Assembly (NCBI RefSeq): GCF_900609045.1
Contig: NZ_UXAV01000039.1
Coordinates: 1-64,000 of the forward strand
From: Filibacter tadaridae
GTDB taxonomy: Bacteria > Bacillota > Bacilli > Bacillales_A > Planococcaceae
DNA length: 64,000 nucleotides
Direction: 5' to 3'
Shown piece after piece: positions 15,870 through 24,316 of this stretch (its first letter is position 1; every line of letters begins with the position of its first letter). The position numbers and the translations under genes are program-made. A model generated the notes under the pieces. It ran no database searches and was not told the origin of the DNA. It was given only the letters and a program-made list of their open reading frames with translations.

Positions 15870-17915
15870 ATGAAGGTTGGACCGATTAATGCTTTTGATG
15901 GATTTCCAGTTTGGTATAAAGATGAAAATGGCCTACGTCTTCAATTGAATGTTGACCCGACTGATCCATTCTCTGGCATCTCACCCGCGGACTTACCTAA
16001 TCCAACACAGCCAGTTTCGTTTCCTGACAATTATCCGGAAGAAGCTTTCTACATGCAGGTGGAAGCTGAAATGACGACAGATACGGGGGAAAGGGCAAGA
16101 CTTGTTTTGGCATTAGAAGCTGCTTTTGTAAATGAAGTACCGAGGGACCATGAGCAAATTGTGTTTGGTAGAGTCCGCATTCGCGTGGCTGGATTACGAG
16201 CAAACGGGGTATATACGGTTACGCATCCGTACGGAGTCGACACATTCACTGTTGAACCGGATCGGGATGACCCTACAGTTGGAGAAATTAATTTTACAGA
16301 AGATATCGGTGGGTTAAATGGGGGAGATTTTCAACTTGCACTAAATAGCCGTGTACATCCGTTCTTACAATGGAATCCAGCTGTTGCTCCGGCTGCTCCA
16401 GAAGGATATCTTGGGGACCCAGCTGTGGTCCATCCAATTATAGGAAGTTTGTTTACGGATCGATTCGGGCAACTTCAAAACTTTTTTCGAATTGAGGGTC
16501 CCGGAATCGGTATAGGTTCACTAGATCGTTCGACGACGCCTGGGATTGATCCGGATAACTGTATCGAAACAAGCAACTTTACCGTATTAGGTAAAATCTC
16601 AACGATATCAGGCGTTGACGTTCCACGGGCGACTTATACTCAAAACGTAGCCGATAGTGGATTCATAGACGTTTTTGCTACGTCGGATGATACTCCACAG
16701 ACTATAAATGTAACGGGTCCCGGTATTGACCCTACATTATTACAGGGTACCAATGGCCAGTATTTTGCCCGTGTTCAGTTTACTGGAAGCCGCCCTCCTA
16801 GTACGATTACCATTACAAATATAAATGATAGTCCTCAAAGTATTAAGGAGGTAGCTCCTGTAGACTTTATTACGGTAACTGCCAACTATGATACGGATAC
16901 TCGAGACCTTACAATCATCGCTACATCCAGTGATTCTCTCGGTACCCCTACGCTTTCAATAGAAGACTTCGGCATCGGGGAACTAATCCTTTTACCCGAT
17001 GGGACGTTTACGACGAACCTTCTATTTGCCCCACCCAATTTGACAATCAACTCAAGTGCAGAAGGAAAAAGAACGATTCCCATAACCGTGACAGGACCTT
17101 CAACCGATCCGATATCTGTTGCAGCGAATGCCGGAGAAAATGCTACAGTCCTTTTTGGATCACCGGTTACACTGAATGGAACAAACTCAACGGGTCCGAT
17201 TACATCTTTTAGCTGGACACAAGTTTCAGGCACACCCGTTACACTACTAGACACGAATACTGCAACTCCATCCTTCACAGCACCTAATTTGACTACGACT
17301 CTAATTTTCGAATTAACAGTTGACGGTGAAGGAGGTCCATCCACTGATTCAGTGAGTATTTTAGTGATTGGGTCTGCACCTACACCTGTTGCAAATGCCG
17401 GACCAGACCAAATTGTTCAACAAGGAACAGTCGTCACGTTGACAGGGAGTGCAACAGGTATTGTGACCAGCTATCAATGGGAGCAAATCGCTGGAATTCC
17501 TGTTCAGTTAACCAATGCGAATACAGCGACGGCAACATTTACATTTCCAACACAAGTAGGAACGGCTTCTTTCCGACTCACAGTTCGTGGCCCTGGTGGC
17601 ACTTCATTCGATGATGTAATAGTAGCATCCATAACTCAAAATTTAACGGTCACTCGAGCAGAATTCCGGACTCGGGATGCAGAATGGCGAATAACTGGAA
17701 CATCTGACATACTTGGACCTGACGCTACCATTTCCCTCTATATTGGTAATGACCTAAGTGGCCCTCTCCTTGCACAAGTATCAGTTGATGCACTTGGTGA
17801 ATGGCTGTATCGAGTTGAAGGATCTGCGATACAACCGGATGAAACGAGAGCTATTTCAATCCAAACAAGTTCAGGTGAAACACTCTTAAATGTCCCAATC
17901 ACAATTCGAAGGTAA
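15870..17915 (+). CDS. PKD/Ig-repeat spore-surface-like protein
   Basis: A 681-residue, Thr/Pro-rich protein with few Lys or Cys and no signal peptide. An unknown N-terminal domain (about 1-230) is followed by beta-sandwich-like repeats. Two clear PKD/REJ-type repeats open with ANAGENATVLFGSPVTL and ANAGPDQIVQQGTVVTL (about residues 425-600, each ending in a 'F.LTV.G.GG' strand), then a C-terminal Ig-like domain. AAGGAGGT precedes ATG. It runs divergently from mnxA and is followed 62 bp later by the collagen-like gene. Absence of a signal peptide and the sigma-K-like box suggest assembly on the spore from the mother cell (inference). Confidence 0.72.
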   Translation: MKVGPINAFDGFPVWYKDENGLRLQLNVDPTDPFSGISPADLPNPTQPVSFPDNYPEEAFYMQVEAEMTTDTGERARLVLALEAAFVNEVPRDHEQIVFGRVRIRVAGLRANGVYTVTHPYGVDTFTVEPDRDDPTVGEINFTEDIGGLNGGDFQLALNSRVHPFLQWNPAVAPAAPEGYLGDPAVVHPIIGSLFTDRFGQLQNFFRIEGPGIGIGSLDRSTTPGIDPDNCIETSNFTVLGKISTISGVDVPRATYTQNVADSGFIDVFATSDDTPQTINVTGPGIDPTLLQGTNGQYFARVQFTGSRPPSTITITNINDSPQSIKEVAPVDFITVTANYDTDTRDLTIIATSSDSLGTPTLSIEDFGIGELILLPDGTFTTNLLFAPPNLTINSSAEGKRTIPITVTGPSTDPISVAANAGENATVLFGSPVTLNGTNSTGPITSFSWTQVSGTPVTLLDTNTATPSFTAPNLTTTLIFELTVDGEGGPSTDSVSILVIGSAPTPVANAGPDQIVQQGTVVTLTGSATGIVTSYQWEQIAGIPVQLTNANTATATFTFPTQVGTASFRLTVRGPGGTSFDDVIVASITQNLTVTRAEFRTRDAEWRITGTSDILGPDATISLYIGNDLSGPLLAQVSVDALGEWLYRVEGSAIQPDETRAISIQTSSGETLLNVPITIRR

Positions 17916-17977
17916 TATAGATGATCCAAAAGGGATTTTTCATAATTGAATAATAATCTTTTATAGGAGGATATATC

Positions 17978-18649
17978 ATGGAACGCTGTCCGAAATGTAA
18001 TGAAAGCCATTTTTGTAAATGTAGTGACGGGTCAAGAGGTCGGCGGGGGCCACGAGGCTATCAAGGACCACAGGGAAAGGACGGATGCCCAGGGCCAAGT
18101 GGAAAACAAGGGCCAAAAGGTGACCGGGGATTCCGGGGCGTTCAAGGAGACCAAGGACCTCCAGGATTAAAAGGTGAACCCGGTCCAAAAGGCGACACAG
18201 GATCCAAAGGTTCAAGCGGTGAGCGAGGGCCAGCAGGTCCACAAGGAGAACCCGGACCAGCAGGAACGTTTGATAAGGCTTATGGATTTGCCTATACCGA
18301 ATCAAAAACTTCAGCATCAGGTAATGTAAGTTTCATAATAGCCGGACCTTTACAAGATGTTGAAGTATTACGCGAAGGTTTAAAAGTATTAAAAGATGGC
18401 ATTTTTCAAGTCATCTATAAAGTCAACTTTGAATCGAAAGTTATAGGCTGCATTCCTTCAAAATTCCATATACAAATTAACGATGCCATTAAGGTAACAT
18501 CATCATTGACTGAATCCACCACTTCTGCCACTCTATCTTCTACTCTTTTATTTTCTTTATTTGAGGGAGACGTCATACAGCTAGTTGCTGAATTACAGGA
18601 ACATTGTAGTTATACGCTAGCGACGTTACAAATTATCCAGATTGGGTGA
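17978..18649 (+). CDS. BclA-like collagen-repeat protein
   Basis: A 223-residue protein. The short Cys-rich N-terminus ([15 protein letters not shown]) is followed by about 22 Gly-X-Y triplets (residues about 21-90, many GPx, GEx and GDx), then a globular beta-rich C-terminal domain of about 130 residues like the TNF-type trimer head of exosporium BclA proteins. AGGAGG lies upstream of ATG. Probably an external spore filament protein, co-transcribed with the PKD protein. The N-terminus lacks the BclA exosporium-targeting motif I would recognise. Confidence 0.8.
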   Translation: MERCPKCNESHFCKCSDGSRGRRGPRGYQGPQGKDGCPGPSGKQGPKGDRGFRGVQGDQGPPGLKGEPGPKGDTGSKGSSGERGPAGPQGEPGPAGTFDKAYGFAYTESKTSASGNVSFIIAGPLQDVEVLREGLKVLKDGIFQVIYKVNFESKVIGCIPSKFHIQINDAIKVTSSLTESTTSATLSSTLLFSLFEGDVIQLVAELQEHCSYTLATLQIIQIG

Positions 18650-18729
18650 TATGGATAATTTCATAGGGAGCTCCACTATGATGTCCACTATAATTTAACG
18701 CACTTGTATGAGCAATACGTCTTCTTGTA

Positions 18730-18761
18730 TCGCTGGTTCGAGCCCAGTCGGGACCATAACG
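18730..18761 (+). repeat. Right direct repeat (att-like), tRNA-Val 3' fragment
   Basis: 32 bp identical to 6408-6439: T-arm, 3' acceptor strand and first flank bases of tRNA-Val without the 5' half. The next about 60 bp resemble the tRNA's own flank and terminator, with substitutions. Confidence 0.8.
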
Positions 18762-18790
18762 TTAAACTCTTGGCATGTATAGATTTATAG

Positions 18791-18823
18791 AAAAACACCA
18801 CCCTTCACTGGATGGTGTTTTTT
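18791..18823 (+). terminator. Terminator downstream of right att repeat
   Basis: Stem AAAAACACCAnCC / GGnTGGTGTTTTT followed by TTTTG. Diverged copy of the tRNA-Val terminator. Confidence 0.75.
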
Positions 18824-18911
18824 GTGTTTGACGCAAAAGCTTTATAGTACATGACGAATTTAAATTCCCGGAAATAGTCCCACATTGATAGCTGCACTTT
18901 CCGCACATCGT

Positions 18912-19238
18912 TTAAGCTATCATTTGTCGGCATGCTTCAGCACACTTTTTGCAAGCCTCAGCACAACGCTTACAATGATTGTGATTGTGTTTAGCACACT
19001 CGTCTCCACAACGTTCGCAAACTGCTGCACAAAGTTCTAAAATTTGTTTAGTAAATGGACTATTGCGCGTCATTGCTTGTGCTGCAAACGCGCATATATC
19101 AGCACATTCACGGTCCAAACGAATACAATCCGCCATCATCTTCATATCTTCCTCTTTCAAGCATGCGTCAAAACAGACGTTACAGGCCTCTAGACATTCC
19201 AAACACGCTTCCAGACATTTTTCGTAATTCGAATTCAC
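18912..19238 (-). CDS. yhjQ: Cytosolic copper-storage protein Csp3 (YhjQ family)
   Basis: A 108-residue four-helix-bundle protein with 18 Cys spaced as CxxxC and CxxC along the helices, with an HNHNHC segment near the third helix. Length and Cys count match Csp3/YhjQ, which stores many Cu(I) ions inside the bundle. No signal peptide, so cytosolic. GTG start 4 nt after a perfect AGGAGGTGA. It lies 150 bp outside the right att repeat, so it is formally not in the island, though it would suit a neighbour expressing a multicopper oxidase. Confidence 0.88.
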   Translation of the reverse strand: MNSNYEKCLEACLECLEACNVCFDACLKEEDMKMMADCIRLDRECADICAFAAQAMTRNSPFTKQILELCAAVCERCGDECAKHNHNHCKRCAEACKKCAEACRQMIA

Positions 19239-19394
19239 GGAATCACCTCCTGCTATAATTACAATCTATGGTATTTTTCCCTTAAAAGTTGTTTTGAAAC
19301 TTATAAAAAAAGTCCTTGAATAAACCCATTTACTCATTTTTGTGTCGTACACTGAAGATTATCACAAGCTTTAACGGAGCTACTCAAAAAAACA

Positions 19395-19420
19395 TGTAAC
19401 CTTTCCGGCAGTTAAAACGA
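19395..19420 (+). promoter_or_regulatory. Putative autoregulated ECF promoter
   Basis: TGTAACCTTT (19395-19404) resembles ECF -35 boxes with the AAC core. CGA at 19418 lies 17 nt after AAC, as in the CG(T/A) -10 class. The sigma gene starts about 38 bp later. Confidence 0.5.
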
Positions 19421-19455
19421 ATAATGGTTGTATAGCAAAATAAGGAGGGATTTAT

Positions 19456-19995
19456 TTGCTTGATGCAGATAACACGGAGGACAGGATTATTGAGATTTAC
19501 CGAAATCATTACTTAGATGTTTATAGATTCATCATCTGTTTTTCGGGTAATCAAAATGATTCAGAGGATATGACGCAGGAAGTATTTATCCGTGTGTTGA
19601 ACAACTTATCGAAATTTAATCATTCAGCAAGCTTAAAGACTTGGATTTTTTCCATAGCAAAACACGTCGTAATTGACCATTATCGGAAGTCGAAATTCAC
19701 TTCAATCTTTAAAGAGGGATTTTTTAAAAACTTGAAATCGGAAGCGCAGGATCCAAATGAACTTGCCGAACAAAATGAAATGAAGAATTATGTACAAATT
19801 GCTATTTCAAAAGTCAAACCAAGTTTCCGAACCGTATTAATACTGCGGGGTATAAACGAATTTTCTATAAAAGAAACAGCTGAAATCCTAAACTGTAGTG
19901 AATCCAAGGTTAAAGTCGATTATCATCGGGGATTGAGAGAACTCGAAAAAAAATTAAACTTGAATAGGAAGGTGTTAATCGAAAATGAGAACTGA
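19456..19995 (+). CDS. ECF-type RNA polymerase sigma factor
   Basis: A 179-residue extracytoplasmic-function sigma factor. Region 2 (about 17-80) has DVYRFIICFSGNQNDSEDMTQEVF; region 4 (about 120-170) has the helix-turn-helix FSIKETAEILNCSESKVKV. Start TTG with TAAGGAGGG upstream. It overlaps the next gene by 11 bp, the usual coupling with an anti-sigma factor. An ECF-like promoter in front suggests self-activation. Target genes unknown; the partner's SpoIIP domain suggests a cell-wall stimulus. Confidence 0.9.
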   Translation: MLDADNTEDRIIEIYRNHYLDVYRFIICFSGNQNDSEDMTQEVFIRVLNNLSKFNHSASLKTWIFSIAKHVVIDHYRKSKFTSIFKEGFFKNLKSEAQDPNELAEQNEMKNYVQIAISKVKPSFRTVLILRGINEFSIKETAEILNCSESKVKVDYHRGLRELEKKLNLNRKVLIENEN

Positions 19996-20896
19996 TAATG
20001 AATTGTTTGATATCCTAAAAGATGCCCATTCGTATACGCCAAGTAAAGAGTTCGTTTCAAATACGGAAACTCGACTTAGACAAATCGCAAGAAAGTCAGA
20101 AAGAAAAAGAAGGTACAAGTATTATTCTTTCGCAGCAACTGGAATGGCCCTATGTGCAATCGCGTTCTCATGGGTTTTCCTGCTTGGTGGACACGAAGTA
20201 ATAAACACAGCCATCTCAGTTGATGGACAAAGCAATTCTGTCCCCGCTGTTACTCAACAAGAATCGGCTGTGTATATTTATCACACACATAATCATGAAT
20301 CTTTCAATCCTGAAATAAATGGTAAAGAGGGCATTATACCAGAAGATGAATCAAAAAATATTACTTTAGTTGGTAAAAGATTGAAGAGTTCATTGGAAGA
20401 AAAAGATATTAATGTTATACATGATAGCACGGATGTCGTTGGCATTACGAAGGGGAGAGGATTGACTTTCAATAAAACTTATGATGTATCAAGAGAGCCA
20501 TTAGAAAAGTCATTGCAAACAAACAGTAACATTAAAATGGTGCTTGATATTCACAGGGATTCCATAGCAAGAAAGGATAGTACCCTCGTTAGTAACGGTA
20601 AAGACTATGCCAAGGTTGCATTTATTGTGTCCCAAACAAGTAAAAATTACAAAGAAAATGTGGAATTTGCAGAGCAGTTGCACACTAAATTTAATCAGAA
20701 ATACCCTGGAATATCGAGGGGGGTAATCGTCAAAAATAACGTGAAGAACGGACAGATACAAAGCACATATAATCAAGACCTCGTTGGTCAATCGGTGTTA
20801 ATGAATGTAGGCGGCATAGACAGCACCTTGGAAGAAGCATATCGAACAGCTGATATTTTATCCGAGATTATTGAGGAAATAATCAAGAATAAATAA
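19985..20896 (+). CDS. Membrane anti-sigma-like protein with extracellular SpoIIP amidase domain
   Basis: A 303-residue single-pass protein: cytosolic N-terminus (1-46), membrane helix about 48-67, extracellular domain about 92-303. The outer part is a SpoIIP (amidase/endopeptidase) domain with the zinc-ligand region IYHTHNHESF at 98-107 and LDIHRDS at 187-193. In SpoIIP the enzyme degrades septal peptidoglycan during engulfment. Here the short cytosolic part and 11-bp overlap with the ECF sigma gene indicate an anti-sigma role fused to a wall-binding or wall-cutting sensor. No classical ZAS motif (HxxxCxxC) is present. The coupling is inference; the domain call is firm. Confidence 0.82.
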   Translation: MRTDNELFDILKDAHSYTPSKEFVSNTETRLRQIARKSERKRRYKYYSFAATGMALCAIAFSWVFLLGGHEVINTAISVDGQSNSVPAVTQQESAVYIYHTHNHESFNPEINGKEGIIPEDESKNITLVGKRLKSSLEEKDINVIHDSTDVVGITKGRGLTFNKTYDVSREPLEKSLQTNSNIKMVLDIHRDSIARKDSTLVSNGKDYAKVAFIVSQTSKNYKENVEFAEQLHTKFNQKYPGISRGVIVKNNVKNGQIQSTYNQDLVGQSVLMNVGGIDSTLEEAYRTADILSEIIEEIIKNK

Positions 20897-20946
20897 TATG
20901 TTATTTACTGTAAAGTAACTAATTTCATTTATTTCACAACAAAACA

Positions 20947-21146
20947 TTGATTTCCATTCCGAGCGGACACTTTCCGTGGGCACGGAAATCAACTACCTGT
21001 CACATTATTTATTTCTACCTATATATATGTCGAACTAATGATTCTATATAATCTCCAGCGAAGGCGCCTCACCGGGGATGCCTCTCGCAATAAGACTGAC
21101 AGCGGTCTTCTTCACTAGCTTATTGCGAGAGGCATCCCCAAGCGCC
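20947..21146. repeat. Intergenic inverted-repeat element pair
   Basis: Two hairpins in a gene-free stretch. The first, 20947-20992, has 9-bp arms TTGATTTCC/GGAAATCAA around a GC-rich loop. The second, 21063-21146, has 21-bp perfect arms (GGGGATGCCTCTCGCAATAA-G and complement, 21074-21094 and 21119-21139), an inner AAGAC/GTCTT hairpin and outer GGCGC/GCGCC pairing. No T-run follows, so this is not a standard terminator. The first half resembles GC-rich dispersed elements seen in Bacillales intergenic DNA. Confidence 0.65.
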
Positions 21147-21207
21147 GAGCGTTGTTGAGAGGATTCTTTATCTCAACCTATATAGCAAAATAAGTCGAAC
21201 CTACTCT

Positions 21208-21642
21208 TCATCCAGATTTCAAATGTTTATGTTCGTACAAACACTCCAAGAGTTCATTTACAGCGACTTCCCCTGCATGAATCCATCTGTTTTTATTTTT
21301 AATCTGCCCGTCCTTATCAATTGGCTGTTGAAATTGGCTAAAGCCAGTCGCATTTAACAACGAACTATCATCACTATCCAATCCGACATGCACGACATGT
21401 TTAATCACATAGGGTGTTTCAAATTTAATGGAAGCATTATATTCATCCAATTCCCCGTCCGTTACTTGGAAAGGAATACGGACATAAATGGTTTCACCGT
21501 TTTCGCGGCATAACGTATGGTCAAAACACCCTTTATGATAATCCCAGTTCCCTCCTAAATGATAACCAAGATCACTGATACAATCGCTCACGACACCAAA
21601 AGAAGCATGATGCCCTTCAAGTTCCGTCTCTAATTTCAACAT
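21208..21642 (-). CDS. YugN-like family protein
   Basis: A 144-residue soluble protein of the YugN-like family (function unknown), recognised by the opening ELEGHHASFGVV, GGNWDYHKGCFD and YVRIPFQVTDG and the C-terminal GEVAVNELLECLYEHK. AAGGAGG precedes ATG. Monocistronic. No catalytic residues can be named. Confidence 0.75.
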   Translation of the reverse strand: MLKLETELEGHHASFGVVSDCISDLGYHLGGNWDYHKGCFDHTLCRENGETIYVRIPFQVTDGELDEYNASIKFETPYVIKHVVHVGLDSDDSSLLNATGFSQFQQPIDKDGQIKNKNRWIHAGEVAVNELLECLYEHKHLKSG

Positions 21643-21908
21643 AACCGATTCCTCCTTGTTAAGTCGTTACGTAGACAGCATTCACAATAGGAGATGAAAA
21701 AATACAGGTAACAAATACAAATACACTTTCGTCAAATCCAAACACTTCCACTCTGTTAACACCGTGGGAATTGCTAGTTATAGAGTTTTGATAATTCGGT
21801 TTCAAAGAGATTAGCCGCTGGGCCCATAATCGTCAATACGCTGGAAACTAGTTTGAAATCACCCTACTTAAGGTATGCTTTCCATGTAAGAGCAAAACAG
21901 CAAAGGGG

Positions 21909-22496
21909 TTGAAAATTATTTCTGACTTTTGTCCGAAAACGTTAGTAGAAGAACCGACTCCTAACCACCTTGATGATTGTAAAGATTGTGGTCTATATCA
22001 ACATGGGACACGGATGGTCTGGGGTGAAGGGAATCCTGATGCGCCGATTATGATTATTTTAGATAACCCTGGGGCACGCGAGAATCGTGAGGGTGATGCA
22101 TTCCTATGTGGAACGAGACAAACACTCCAGGAAGTCGCAAATGACGCTGGTTTAGATATAGACGACCTGTATGTCACTTATATCCTTAAAAGAAAACCAG
22201 TGCGTGCTTACGAAAAAGAAAAAGTACGGCACATTTGTATGAAACATTTAGATCAGCAGTTGAAAGAAAAAAAGCCTACTCTGATTCTTTGCTTAGGAAA
22301 CGTGGCGGTCCAATCCTTTTTTCAAAATCCCGAGGCTGAAGTAAAGACGTTGCGAGGTAGTTGGTATGATATAAGAGGTTTCAAAACAGCAGTGGCTTAC
22401 CATCCTCTTGCAGTTAGACGTCGCCCCAACTTGCGTTCTTTGCTATTAGAGGACTTGAAATTTGTTGCGGAATGCTATAATACCCTGGATTGCTAG
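21909..22496 (+). CDS. Divergent uracil-DNA glycosylase superfamily protein
   Basis: A 195-residue protein of the family 4/5-like UDG superfamily. CKDCGLYQ near residues 23-30 could hold two Fe-S cluster Cys. Motif A is altered to LDNPGARENREGDAFLCG (family 4: GE.PG..ED..G.PF.G). LCLGNVAVQSF and the final YHPLAVRRRP correspond to later UDG motifs. The start is uncertain: TTG at 21909 abuts AAAGGGG, while ATT two codons later would have ideal spacing. Monocistronic. Activity on uracil is inferred; other lesions are possible. Confidence 0.75.
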   Translation: MKIISDFCPKTLVEEPTPNHLDDCKDCGLYQHGTRMVWGEGNPDAPIMIILDNPGARENREGDAFLCGTRQTLQEVANDAGLDIDDLYVTYILKRKPVRAYEKEKVRHICMKHLDQQLKEKKPTLILCLGNVAVQSFFQNPEAEVKTLRGSWYDIRGFKTAVAYHPLAVRRRPNLRSLLLEDLKFVAECYNTLDC

Positions 22497-22510
22497 TCGA
22501 AGGCACTGAA

Positions 22511-22552
22511 AAATTCTCCTCCGCCTATACATCAAGGGCGGGAGATTTTATA
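22511..22552 (+). terminator. Weak terminator after UDG-like gene
   Basis: Imperfect hairpin TTCTCC-TCCGCC / GGCGGGAGA followed by TTTTA. Confidence 0.45.
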
Positions 22553-22693
22553 GTTTCATTAGACAAGGACTGTTTCTTCCTCTTTTTCACGTGATATATG
22601 GAAAATAGCAGCAAGTCAGTTTTTATAATCCACTTGAGTTTACGGGATAGTCATTTGTATACGCATTACTAAAGTGAACAGTCAATCACAAAT

Positions 22694-22737
22694 AAAAGAT
22701 GCACAACTATACTTTTCGGTATAGTTGTGCATCTTTT
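22694..22737. terminator. Strong bidirectional terminator
   Basis: Perfect 19-bp stem AAAAGATGCACAACTATAC and complement with a 6-nt loop, between the converging UDG-like gene and the glnP-like gene. Confidence 0.85.
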
Positions 22738-22898
22738 ATCCTTTCAACTTTTTTCTCGAAACTGAAACCTACCCAAGTCTTCGATAACAATGACTAGAAC
22801 ATACTTCGTAATATATATATCCTGAATTCCACAGAGACTTGGGCAGTGAGAGAGCAGGCCTTTACTTATGTTAGTAATTCCTCCCGAAAAGAACCCGT

Positions 22899-23549
22899 TT
22901 AGGCGCTTTTCAACTCCAGTCTTTTCGCAATTAGTGATAATGCAAAATTAACAACGAAATACATCAATGCAATTAGGAGGAAAATTGGAATAACATAACT
23001 CAATTCTTGCGCTTGAATAATTTTGGCATGATGGAGCAATTCTGGAAGTGCTATAACTACTGCAAGGGACGTGTCTTTTAGTAATGAGATAAACTGACTT
23101 ACCAGGTTAGGAACCATTCTTCTAAGTGCTTGAGGTAAAATAACTAATCTCAAAGCTTGAATGTAGGACAACCCTGAGGACCGAGCAGCTTCCATTTGTC
23201 CCTTTTCAATGGAAATCAACCCACCACGTACAATTTCAGCAAGCATAGCCGACTCAAATATAGTTAATGCGACAATAGCCGAAACCGTAATACCAAGATT
23301 AATACCAATCTCCGGAAGTGCAAAATACGTAAACAATATAATAAGAAGAAGCGGTAGATTCCTGATTGTCTCGACAAGAACTGCTGCTATATTTGATACG
23401 ATAGGTATTTTGGTAAATCGTATCGTCCCTAAGGCTCCACCAATTATAAAGCTAAATATAATTGAAATAAAGGCAACCTTTAATGTAACGTAAAAGCCTT
23501 TCAATAAAAAGATCAGATTATCTGGAGTAAATGCACCTAAAAAATCCAT
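22899..23549 (-). CDS. glnP: Polar amino-acid ABC transporter permease (GlnP-like)
   Basis: A 216-residue inner-membrane permease of the His/Glu/Gln family with five hydrophobic segments. The EAA loop that contacts the ATPase is visible as EAARSSGLSYIQALRLVILPQALR. Last of four co-directed genes in order ATPase, binding protein, permease, permease, the glnQHMP layout. Forms a heterodimer with the next permease. Glutamine or glutamate is the likely substrate from family knowledge. Confidence 0.88.
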   Translation of the reverse strand: MDFLGAFTPDNLIFLLKGFYVTLKVAFISIIFSFIIGGALGTIRFTKIPIVSNIAAVLVETIRNLPLLLIILFTYFALPEIGINLGITVSAIVALTIFESAMLAEIVRGGLISIEKGQMEAARSSGLSYIQALRLVILPQALRRMVPNLVSQFISLLKDTSLAVVIALPELLHHAKIIQAQELSYVIPIFLLIALMYFVVNFALSLIAKRLELKSA

Positions 23550-23561
23550 TATGATACCTCC

Positions 23562-24212
23562 TTAATTGCTATTAGCAAGGCGTTTCTCAAGGTATCCTAC
23601 GCCCAAACTTAATGGAATGGTAATGATTAAATAAAACACAGCAACAAATATGTATACATCAAAGACAACATACGTTTTAGCTGAAATAAGATCTGCCTGA
23701 TACATTAGTTCAGTACCTGCGATAAGAGCCAAAATTGAAGAGTTCTTCACTAGATTAATAAACTGGTTACCGATTGGAGGTATGACTATTTTAATCGCTT
23801 GGGGTAAAATGATTATTCTCATCGTTTGAATATAATTTAAACCTGAAGATCTTGCAGCCTCCATTTGTCCTTTCGGAACTGCCAATATACCTGAACGAAT
23901 TGCCTCTCCAATAAAAGCAGACGTGTATATCGTGAGGGCAATGGTTCCCGCTGTAAACCCTGAGAATTCCAGTCCTAGGGCGGGTGTTCCAAAGTAAAAG
24001 AAGAAAGCAATAATTAGGAGTGGAATATTTCTAAAAAACTCCACATATGCAGTCCCAATCCATCTGAGCGGTGCGAACGGTGTAATTCTCATAACGGCAA
24101 CTATCGCACCAATAATAAAGCTTGCGATTAAAGCAATAAGACTTATTTTTAACGTGACTACAAATCCATCCCAATACATGTCGAAGTAATCTACTAAAAT
24201 AGAAAAATCCAA
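23562..24212 (-). CDS. glnM: Polar amino-acid ABC transporter permease (GlnM-like)
   Basis: A 216-residue paralogue of the downstream permease. Its EAA loop reads EAARSSGLNYIQTMRIIILPQAI. The gap to the next gene is 12 bp. Five membrane helices. Part of the same four-gene import operon. Confidence 0.88.
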   Translation of the reverse strand: MDFSILVDYFDMYWDGFVVTLKISLIALIASFIIGAIVAVMRITPFAPLRWIGTAYVEFFRNIPLLIIAFFFYFGTPALGLEFSGFTAGTIALTIYTSAFIGEAIRSGILAVPKGQMEAARSSGLNYIQTMRIIILPQAIKIVIPPIGNQFINLVKNSSILALIAGTELMYQADLISAKTYVVFDVYIFVAVFYLIITIPLSLGVGYLEKRLANSN

Positions 24213-24316
24213 TCTCTTTCCACCTCACTTAACTTAATCAGGATGAGCAAAAGATGCCCATCCTGATTGATAAAAATGTTAATCTACACTAAAACTTATA
24301 CTATTTTGGTTAATGT

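Larger units (their letters stand above)
6408..18761. mobile_element. Putative 12.3-kb genomic island integrated at tRNA-Val
   Basis: Bounded by 32-bp perfect direct repeats derived from the tRNA-Val 3' end; the tRNA stays intact on the left. The contents form one theme: a DUF2935 metal-binding-like protein, a Cys/His-rich protein, the mnxA-G manganese-oxidase operon, a PKD-repeat protein and a collagen-like exosporium-type protein. No integrase, relaxase or transposase gene is visible, so it would be an immobile remnant or one mobilised in trans. Island status rests on the repeat and gene content; I could not measure base composition. Confidence 0.7.

Noticed and set aside
18730..18761. Second tRNA gene
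   Set aside because: Only the T-arm and 3' acceptor strand are present; no 5' half. Treated as the right att repeat.
6408..18761. Integrase or transposase gene in the island
   Set aside because: All frames were read; none shows tyrosine or serine recombinase, DDE or relaxase motifs.
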